DNA of 64,000 nt from contig OZ020491.1 of NCBI GenBank assembly GCA_963971405.1, positions 11,960,855-12,024,854 of the forward strand, written 5' to 3'. Shown piece after piece: positions 56,721-64,000 of the stretch. Every line of letters starts with the position of its first letter. Within the stretch, counting starts at the first letter, position 1. Made by a program: the position numbers and the translations under genes. The stretch comes from Psococerastis gibbosa (taxonomy: Eukaryota > Arthropoda > Insecta > Psocodea > Psocidae). A model generated the notes under the pieces. The model saw only the letters and a program-made list of their open reading frames with translations. It searched no databases and was not told where the DNA came from.

Positions 56721-57084
56721 AGTCGGCGGCCATGTTGGATTAAAGAGGACTTAGAGGAGTACATATTCACGTACCATGCTCAAAATGTTGTTACAATGCA
56801 CGCACATAAATCATTTTTTTTAATGGCAATGCTTTAAATAATGGTTGTTGGTCTCGTTCAAGTTAATGCGTTTGTCCTCCAACCTCCATTAATTATTTCA
56901 TCTTTGCCCAGCAGCCAGGAACGTATCCAACAAGATGATTCTTCTTGGAGAGCCTGCTATCTACAAAAAGAGATTTTAGGGGTTATGCAAGACCGTAGGA
57001 TATGGCGAGGCAACCCCTCCCCGAGCGGTGTGTAACAAGAAATGAAAAAACATTGGGCCCATTTATTCAAAATTTTGTTTCTCC

Positions 57085-57480
57085 GGCGGCCCTGTTAGCT
57101 ATTTTGTTGATAAGTCTTGGTAATATGAAAAATTTAATGTTCTTGATGTCGAAACACTTGAAGTTGGGGCCTTTCGTTCAAAAAATTCCCTTGGGGTAGA
57201 CCGCCGCCGCCGGGCCCCCCTTCTTACAGTTTTATTAATAAGTCTTCGTTATATAAAAAATCCAAAAGTTTTACTGTCACAATGCGTAAAACCCAAATTT
57301 CAGGTCTATTTTTTTCAACAGAAATCATCGGGAGAGACCCCCGGCCCCCCGCTGTTTGCAGTTTTATTAATACGTCTTAGTTTGTAAAATCTAATGGTTT
57401 TTGCTGTCAAAATGCGTAAACCCCCGTTTTTTGAAACTTTCCTCTGGCCTACAGCTTCTACTAATACAATATATAAAATA
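57085..57480 (+). repeat. Degenerate tandem array, unit about 130 bp
   Basis: The landmark agttttattaatacgtctta (variants agctattttgttgataagtc and agttttattaataagtcttc) occurs near 57095, 57228 and 57358, with a partial unit near 57452. Each unit includes a tgtcaaaatgcgtaaaaccc-like segment followed by a GC-rich ccccggcccccc-like run. Confidence 0.75.
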
Positions 57481-58479
57481 TAGTAAGTACGTTATTTACT
57501 TAAGCAGAGAGCAAACTGAGGATCTCGAAGCTGAATTATAGAATATGATGCTAAGTTTGTTTTGTGGAAGTTGCTTTGGGTCTGACAAGAGTTGTTAATA
57601 CTATTTCAATTTGATTAACATTTCCAAAGAAAGGCCATCAGGGTAGCTCCTAATAGCGTGGTGCTGATTGGTCGAGAGATTTCGTTGTTCTTTTCTCACT
57701 CAAATTCAAAATATAGCATATGACTCGGCGGGAAGTTTTTTAAGTTTATAATTTTTTTTTAAAAAAATGTCAGTTCATTCCAATCTATAGAAGGATATGT
57801 ATAGACCTAGAAGATGAAAATGGCGGAATATAAATTAATGTTAAGTCTAACGGCGCTATCTGCGGCTGAACATGTATTTTTAATAGCGCGGACAAAAACC
57901 TGAATCGCCAGGTTACCTTCACCACGGTGACCCCTGACCCCCCCTCTCCAGGAACCTTGACACCCGGGTCGCTATCCCCTTGACAAATATCTACCGTCTC
58001 AAGTTTTGCGTGAATTTCGTGCGGGATTCCGAATCTTGATAGCGCGTTTGACCACACAGATGGTAACCTTGGATACCGCAGGTCCCCGACATTATGCCCA
58101 AATTCTAGGTTCCATCGCGGTAACGATAAGTTCATCCTCAGTCGTAGACATTTGCAGGAGTACCAATAAAAAAGCCAGGTCTTGAAAATTAAGAATGAAC
58201 GTCAAGGATTTCAGTGACACTGTAGTAGTTGGGGTAAGGCTATATACAATAGTCTGGTGGAACTTGGAACTGGCCCATTTTGTAATTCTTTTCTCAGGTT
58301 GGTTTAAACTTTTCCTTATGGCGTGCAGCTAGCTGTCCGGTCGGTTGGAGTGACCTAGGCCTGGTTGCCATGATGATTAAAGAATTTAAGCTTAAAGAAT
58401 GCAGGCTATGCAAACATGATGTTTATGTGTATCTTCATCAGTCAAGCATTGACAGCTTAGGGGCAAATCGACGTCGATG

Positions 58480-58625
58480 GTGGTAAGAATTTTTGGACGC
58501 TGGCAAACTGGTATAAGTCCTCGATGTCTGTCAATCTATACCGGCTACAAGCGATAATGGACAAGCTGAGATAAGCTTTCCATTGACGCAATGAAACAGG
58601 CGAAAGCATGACTTAACCAAGACAG
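58480..58625 (+). repeat. Family W body copy
   Basis: It contains ggacgctggcaaactggtat aagtcctcga, ctacaagcgataatggacaa and tccattgacgcaatgaaaca ggcgaaagcatgacttaa. The same body follows the tRNA-like head at 59.8 kb, so this is probably a 5'-truncated SINE. Confidence 0.65.
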
Positions 58626-58862
58626 ATACGAGTATCTGCTGGAAGTAACTACAGTACTCCATATAATATGCGGCACATGTTTGTATTAGGCACGTTTTCA
58701 TCACCAAAAAGGCTTAAGAATATTATTTTTTTGGCTTCAAGGTTGAACCGACATGGAAATCTGGAATATATCTTCTGTAGCCGGCTATGGTTTCGATTTT
58801 CTTCGGGCCTTGTTGGTCTCCACCGCCCATGGCCCTTGTCGTCAGCCCATTTGTAGCCTTAA

Positions 58863-59245
58863 GAGGATATGCCACGTAGATAATTGGCACCCTAAAATTA
58901 AATAATTTCCACTTTTTATTTAATTAACTCAGCAAGTTATTAAAAATTTGGCTATCTAAGTTTTATAGAAGACTACTTCGTGTATCATACAATCGGGTTT
59001 TACTTTTCGGTTTTGTAGTTCTTCCAAAAATCCCAGAAAACGCGTAATTTTAGTCCGTTCTGGTATTTACGAAAGAAGTAAGGTACCAAAAATTTAATAT
59101 TTCCTATTACATGATGCATGAAGCAGTCTTCTACAACTTCCATGAGCCAAATCTTTAATGACTTGGTTTGTAATAAAATAAAATAATAAAAAGTCATTAA
59201 AAACAAAAAAATTTGGGGTGCTTATTTTCTACGTAGCATGTCCTC
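58863..59245. mobile_element. Palindromic element P, best-ended copy
   Basis: Ends GAGGATATGCCACGTAGA and CTACGTAGCATGTCCTC are inverted repeats, and TAA flanks both sides. The middle holds the palindromic core with agaagactacttcgtgtatc and its complement. There is no coding capacity. Confidence 0.8.
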
Positions 59246-59699
59246 TAAATAATTCCTCCCCTCGTTGCCAGGCCATTAATTCGTTGTCTAGCTTGCACGC
59301 TTAGGTCTAGTGTACCTGCCCCGACTGTAATTCGGCTTATTGATTTATGCGTTAAACCGAAATCGTGTGCCTGACGGCCTTCGAAGCTGTTAGCGAATTC
59401 CATACTTGTTTACAGTAGCCGCTACGGTAGTAAGGCACCTTCGCAACGTGTTTTATGTTTAGTTTGTCGCTTTCGAAAGCGTCGTTTATTATCTTTCGTA
59501 GAATAGACATACTGGGAATGGGCATAACGTAGAATTAGCCAGGCATGAAAAGCAAATAATCAAACTCGGTTTCTACGCAACCTCTCAACCGGTATGCATT
59601 GCAGCTAAGAAGGTCCGAGTCCGGCCAATTACTCGATTTCGGAATCGAGTAGGGAATCAGTATGTATGGATTCGATACGAGTCTTAAATCGATCAAAGG

Positions 59700-60040
59700 C
59701 TTAATTTTTGCTATCCTATTTAGTATAAGGATATCTCTGTGATGGTTGAAAACCAAATCTGAATTAGGCGAGGGCCATGGTCGAGCGATTAGAGAGCTTG
59801 CATTTCAATCGGATGAACAGTAGTTTGAATCCTCCTGTAGATCGGATTTACTGGTTATGGTTGTCCCTCTTTGTTAGCTTACAGCAGCTGCAAGCGACAA
59901 TGGGAAACAGTCTTGCTTTCTTCCGATTTCCATTGACTGAGTAAAACAAGTGCAAATCGTACTTAATAGAGTGGGTGTTATCATTTTATCTTGTCGAAAA
60001 ATTCCGCATAGTTTCTTATCAAATAAATTGGAAAGCAAAA
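59700..60040 (-). mobile_element. TTTCC-family remnant holding a tRNA-like SINE
   Basis: The left part gctatcctatttagtataag gatatctctgtgatggttga corresponds to the terminal hairpin and following segment, and ataaattggaaagcaaaa near 60025 corresponds to the other inner repeat. Almost all of the middle is replaced by a tRNA-like sequence (see 59765-59990). This may be a much-deleted element into which a SINE inserted. Confidence 0.55.
59765..59990 (+). mobile_element. tRNA-derived SINE (family W)
   Basis: The head ggccatggtcgagcgattag agagcttgcatttcaatcgg and agtttgaatcctcctg looks like a tRNA with A box TGGTCGAGCGATTAG and B box AGTTTGAATCC. The body cagcagctgcaagcgacaat gggaaacag and ccattgactgagtaaaacaa is shared with repeats at 37322-37480 and 58480-58625. 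Confidence 0.68.
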
Positions 60041-60052
60041 AGCGTCAAATAC

Positions 60053-60414
60053 TATTTATTTGATCTGGTATTGTTGAGTGATAAAATGGATAATCAATAA
60101 GATAATTCCACAATCGGAAAATCATCGAAAATAAACACGGCTCAATAGTCTACTCATATGCTCAAGCTTATCACATCATCAAACGGATATACTGTGAAGC
60201 TAAATTTGGTCGTTAAATCCTACACTATTGCCAAGTTATTTATATGATCTTGTATTGTTGAGTGATAAAATGGATAATCAATAAGATAACTCCGCAATTG
60301 GAAAATCATCAAAAATAAACACTGCTCAATAGCCTACTCATATGCTCAATGCATCATCAAACGTATATACTGTGAAGCTAAATTTGGTCGTTAAATCCTA
60401 CACTATTGCCAAGT
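60053..60414 (+). repeat. Two direct copies of a unit of about 183 bp
   Basis: The unit gtattgttgagtgataaaat ggataatcaataagata ... aagctaaatttggtcgttaa atcctacactattgccaag starts near 60053 and again near 60236. The second has a short deletion (cttatcac lost). It begins where the TTTCC remnant's ggaaagcaaaa ends. Confidence 0.9.
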
Positions 60415-61381
60415 TTTTGCGTCATTAGGCAGCCAGCAGGTCCCAGGTATACGTTTATTATTAAATGTTTTCTCAGTTGTCCATGTTAATAAATCATCTC
60501 GTCGGGTATAATGTACTCCTCGTGCCAAAGGTGGTTCCTCAGCTAGACTGCGATTAATATTCTGTAAACGTAGCTTTAAATAATATGGTTTCGCCCTACG
60601 AAATGGTGTGGTGTTGACTGTAGACTCCTCAGTCGCTTTTATCCACTGTCCAGGACCGTATCTTGTTCTTAGTAGTTTTGCCTATTTATACGTTAGTTTA
60701 AGGAAAGCTTTAGTATATTTCTCTATGCGAATACTGATTGCTGAAATTACTGAACTCGAACTCCTTCCAACGATGTTGTGTGACGGCCACAGGGTAATTC
60801 ACGCCACCCGTACACACTCTATATTTTGATTATTATTATTAATTTTGAGATGGGGTAAAAACTTTGATTACAAGGTCGGGGTTAAACTATCTTTTGGTTG
60901 CATTAATTTTTTTTTCGAGGACCGGAAGGTCATAGATGGTATCTCTGAAATTTGAAATGCAAACCTGTGTCAAGTTACACATCATATGAGACATGAAAAC
61001 TCATTTTACGACCATTAATTTGGTATGCCATGTATACCTTAAGGTACAGGTACAAGTAGCACAAACGTCTTAATTAATTTTTTAATCAAATTATGACTTG
61101 TGCTAGTCCTACTGTTAATTATGAGGTTTTTCATGAAGTTGTCGTGAACCTGACTTTAAGATACGGGTGCCTAATATCATTATGCTTCACTTTATCCAAT
61201 GCCAGCTCTTGGCATCTCTGCCATTCGCCGAGGAGCCGCCTCCCAGTAATGACGCATAGGGTTTCTGTCCTGATAGTTGGAGAGGGCCTTTATTTGCATA
61301 CCCAAAAAGGGTTTCCCCTACATTTGCCACTTTTCAGATTAAAACTTATGATGACATAAATTATGTATTTTTATTTTTCAG

Positions 61382-61447
61382 CGATGGCAGCGCAGATGGT
61401 TCGTTCTCTATGACGATGGCGAACTCAGTTACTCCGTCGACGAGCAT
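61382..61447 (+). CDS. osp: outspread/MPRIP-like gene, next exon, middle of the N-terminal PH domain
   Basis: This 66-bp exon lies between the acceptor tatttttcag and the consensus donor gtaagt at 61448. Phase 0 translation gives 22 residues, [19 protein letters not shown] followed by DEH. The WQRRWFVLY motif is the typical PH-domain strand where a basic-aromatic run precedes the beta3/beta4 turn; vertebrate MPRIP has a closely similar run beginning KWQRRFF. Both ends are phase 0, so it joins the 22771-22851 exon after NRTK with no codon split. The following exon, which should complete the PH domain, is not recognisable before position 64000. The exon is shorter than most, so it would be missed by length-based gene finding. 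Confidence 0.9.
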
Positions 61448-61534
61448 GTAAGTTACGTTTTTATATGGTAGATTATTGTTATTTCATCATAGCAGTGACG
61501 AATTCTCAATTTTTTTTCATAGAACTGCACTTGC

Positions 61535-61665
61535 TACAGTTTCTGGCCATGCTTCGGAGGGCGTGTAAAGCAGGCCGTCCCGGGTCTTTCTAGTTGGATG
61601 GAAGAGAGGGCTTTATAGCCCTAACTCCGCTTGTTTGGCTTAGTAATAGAACACAAAAAAAAAGT
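61535..61665 (+). mobile_element. SINE-A, 5'-truncated copy
   Basis: It contains ggccatgcttcggagggcgt, gtaaagcaggccgtcccggg, agccctaactccgcttgttt and ggcttagtaatagaacac, then an A-run. These match the body and 3' end of the SINE at 22.3 kb. The tRNA-like head is missing. It lies about 90 bp after the second osp exon. Confidence 0.78.
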
Positions 61666-61689
61666 CAGCGGACTAGGGTTGTTGATTAA

Positions 61690-62054
61690 GAAGACATGCT
61701 ACTTAGAAAATGTGTTGTTTTTATTGACTTTTTATTTTTTTATTTAATTAACAAAGCAAGTTATTAAAGATTTGGGTCATATAAGTTACAGAAGACTACT
61801 TCATGCATCATATAATAGGAAATATTAAATTTTTGGCACCTCAGTTCTTTCATAAAAACTATTGGGGACTAAAATTTCGCATAAAATGGTATTTTTGAAA
61901 AAACTACAAAACTGAAAAGTAAAAATACCCGATTATATGATGCACGAAGTATAGTCTTCTACCACTTAAATGAGCCAAATTTTTAATTACTTGCTGAGTT
62001 AAAAAAAAAAAGTAATGTATGTATATAATTTTGGGTTGCCAAAAGCATATCCTC
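61690..62054. mobile_element. Palindromic element P, copy downstream of osp exon
   Basis: The ends gaagacatgctac and gcatatcctc are inverted repeats flanked by TTAA on both sides (61686-61689 and 62055-62058). The core agaagactacttcatgcatc and its complement match the copies at 39.4 and 58.9 kb. Confidence 0.78.
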
Positions 62055-62058
62055 TTAA

Positions 62059-63067
62059 AAATGTTTTTATTTTATTTTAAATGTCACCAAATCTCTGATA
62101 CCAAGTTACTTCTTTTCGCATTTGTATATATGGTACATTTGCCTACGCATATTTTAAATCTTCATCTAAAAACCACTCGACAACTGTTGAGGGCTGAAAA
62201 ATAATCCATGCTATGCTACACGTCAGTATAAAACGGATTTATGTTTGAAATTATCGTGATGGTCTCAAAATAAAGTACCTTAAACTATCAGTGAATTGAA
62301 ATCCCGAGAAATCCTCATTCCCAAGGGGATTTTGTACGGTTCAATGGGATTTTTTTGTGGCACAGTGGCGGTAGCCTACCTTACTTTATACCTGTTGGGA
62401 ATCTAAGTTTTTTTGTCGGATTATTACTCGGGTTTTTTATACGTTGTTTATTACATCATTCAAGTCCCCTGGAACTTGTCAGGTGCATTGTTTGGGCTAT
62501 ACGTTGAATACATGCTCTTACACCTTAATAATCGACAGAGCTCTTTGCAAATGGGGTTTGAATTAATTTCGTAGGCTCCCACCCCACAATTCTGTAATTT
62601 GGCTGCTGCATGTATTGTGCCATAATAGCCTGCTGACACATTTACTTCTTTATTGCTTTGATTTTAGTTTTTTCGCTTAAAAATTGAAGAAATTCCAGGG
62701 GTTGGGAGGTCTAATAAGTGATAAGAAGTCTGTGGTATTTGTGTTATGATGCAAGTTGCCCTATATTTTTGCACATGTTTTATGCGCCATACTGAATGAG
62801 ATGGGAGCAGGTTTATGTGTAGCTTACTAATGCGGGTCACTTATTTAAGGTCATGTCCAATTGAATGAGTGAGGAAGTTAGACTCAAAGGAAAGCTGAAG
62901 ATTTTAGAAGCTTTTGTTGACGAAATTAAATTTGCATTCTTCACCGATTAAGGTCCATTCAAATTAGTATATTAGTGAGTCTGTTAAGTTCTTGCCGGTT
63001 CAGATATGCCATTTTAAATTATACATATATAATTACTTAGATTTCACGGCCGTAGTTACACAATGAA
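62059..63067. other. No recognised feature
   Basis: This part of the intron following the second osp exon shows no recognisable exon or repeat. The rest of the PH domain should be encoded further downstream. Confidence 0.45.
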
Positions 63068-63190
63068 GTAGTATCCGGGATGATAGGCCGTGGTCGACCT
63101 TCAAAATGTTTCGTCAACATCTGAGGTCGGCATCTTCAGTGGCACTGCGTAGACTTTAAAGATTGTATGTCAAATGCTCCGCAGCAACTG
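63068..63190 (-). repeat. Repeat Z, single reverse copy
   Basis: It contains gggatgataggccgtggtcg, tgtttcgtcaacatctgagg tcggcatcttcagtggcact and gtagactttaaagattgtat, the reverse of the 36.3-kb copy. It directly precedes the LINE remnant at 63.2 kb. Confidence 0.68.
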
Positions 63191-63204
63191 GATTCTACTT
63201 CGAA

Positions 63205-63509
63205 ATTTCTGTACACTACTCGCCCAGCGTCACCGAGGAACTAAGAGCACGAAGACTCCAATGGACCGGTCACCTTTCAAGGATGCCCCCGACCAGGGTA
63301 GGGTGTGGCAAGCCCAACCAGCAGGCAACCGACCACAGGGGCGACCTAGGAAGAGATGGTAGGACCAGCTCTCTGAGGATCTGAAAGCCTGCAGCATCCA
63401 TTTCGACGCATGGAGGGAGTTGGCGCGCTTTGGAGGGGCTTGGTGCGACAGGCGAGAGGTCCTCACGGGCCGATGGAGCCACCTTAATGAATGAATGAAT
63501 GAATGAATA
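63205..63509 (+). pseudogene. LINE C-terminal remnant with (AATG)n tail
   Basis: The first frame reads EELRARRLQWTGHLSRMPPTR. A frameshift then moves to a second frame reading GRPRKRW, a stop, and DQLSEDLKACSIHFDAWREL. Together these follow the RRLxWxGHxxRM ... GRPRxRW ... DLxxxxI ... W pattern of the end of a LINE reverse transcriptase protein. The piece ends in about six AATG units (63485-63509), a short-unit 3' tail as in RTE-like elements. It has both a frameshift and a nonsense change, so it is dead. Confidence 0.8.
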
Positions 63510-64000
63510 CTGTATTTATTTATGAAATATTCAATGGTGTCGTTCTGGACCAGGCCAAACGCCAATAGAGTAATCGTTGGTCTCAATCTGTAAGCACTAA
63601 CCACCAGCTTAGCTTTTTCTTCGCATTCATTCCCACACATCTTTCTATTAAAATAATATCTTTATAAAGCATATCGACAATATTTCTATTTCTGGGATAG
63701 GTAAACTCGTGGCAGCATATAGGACGTGTTTTTTTTTGCCAGTTTGCCCATGGCCCAAAGTTCATGCAAAAAAAAATATAGCAATAATGTCGGAAAATCC
63801 ATTAAGTTGTTGGCATTGACAAGGTACTATGAGCCACCATAACTAGGCCTAGGTCCAAATAAACCCTAAAATCATAATAATAATATTAACAACATAAATA
63901 CCTCTTTTTTACATGCCAAACAAACCAAAAACTAACTCTAACCTCTGGGTAATTTACCCCTCTCTGTTGGTGCTATGGCTGCCGGTCTATTTAACATTTC

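Larger units (their letters stand above)
22852..61381 (+). other. 38.5-kb osp intron
   Basis: This interval runs from the gtaagaat donor to the tatttttcag acceptor that separate two exons of the same PH domain, and is 38,530 bp long. It holds most of the repeats listed here, including an intact mariner, an RTE-like LINE remnant, satellites and several MITE families. No other exon of the host gene is recognisable inside it. Its boundaries follow from the two phase-0 exons reading through as one protein segment. I cannot exclude a short alternative exon inside it. Confidence 0.82.

Overview
This is animal, most likely arthropod, genomic DNA with very few genes. The only host coding sequence I can support is two short exons on the + strand, at 22771-22851 and 61382-61447. 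Each has a textbook acceptor and donor, and both are phase 0. Joined directly they encode an uninterrupted piece of the N-terminal PH domain of the outspread (osp) / MPRIP (myosin phosphatase Rho-interacting protein) family. The wording of the residues ([21 protein letters not shown]) looks like the arthropod form of the family to me. Everything else is intron: at least 22.7 kb before the first exon, 38.5 kb between the two, and at least 2.5 kb after the second.

The introns are packed with transposable elements. Cut-and-paste elements include an apparently intact mariner with matching terminal repeats, TA flanks and an unbroken 349-residue DD34D transposase (54031-55323). There are also hAT-type MITEs, three with perfect 8-bp target duplications (544-731, 38881-39171, 43892-44130). 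Eight PIF/Harbinger-like MITEs carry the TTCCACCGACC motif and 3-bp target duplications; several of them look like an element inside an element. Two elements have TTAA at both ends (8009-8739, 19997-20403), and three others contain a shared palindromic core. A further family, called here the TTTCC family, has ends that fold into GCTTTCC...GGAAAGC hairpins. It occurs as at least five long copies plus fragments.

Retroelements include an RTE-type LINE reverse transcriptase remnant (42567-43382, minus), a polyadenylated LINE end with a 16-bp target duplication nested in a TTTCC element (13960-14169), and several other LINE C-terminal pieces. There are also several SINE-like families, some with recognisable tRNA-type A and B boxes.

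Tandem arrays are frequent: about 210 bp (25.0-25.5 kb, a repeated LINE 3' end), about 227-256 bp (26.8-28.6 kb), 223-243 bp (28.8-29.8 kb), 166-167 bp (32.6-33.4 kb), about 130 bp (57.1-57.5 kb) and smaller duplications. Long G or C runs are common and most sit in or near MITE ends. Apart from the osp exons and the mariner transposase, the many short open frames look like chance or repeat-derived reading frames. I found no CRISPR, no bacterial-type operon, no rRNA and no convincing functional tRNA gene. Gaps between entries longer than about 300 bases that are not listed separately hold nothing I recognise.
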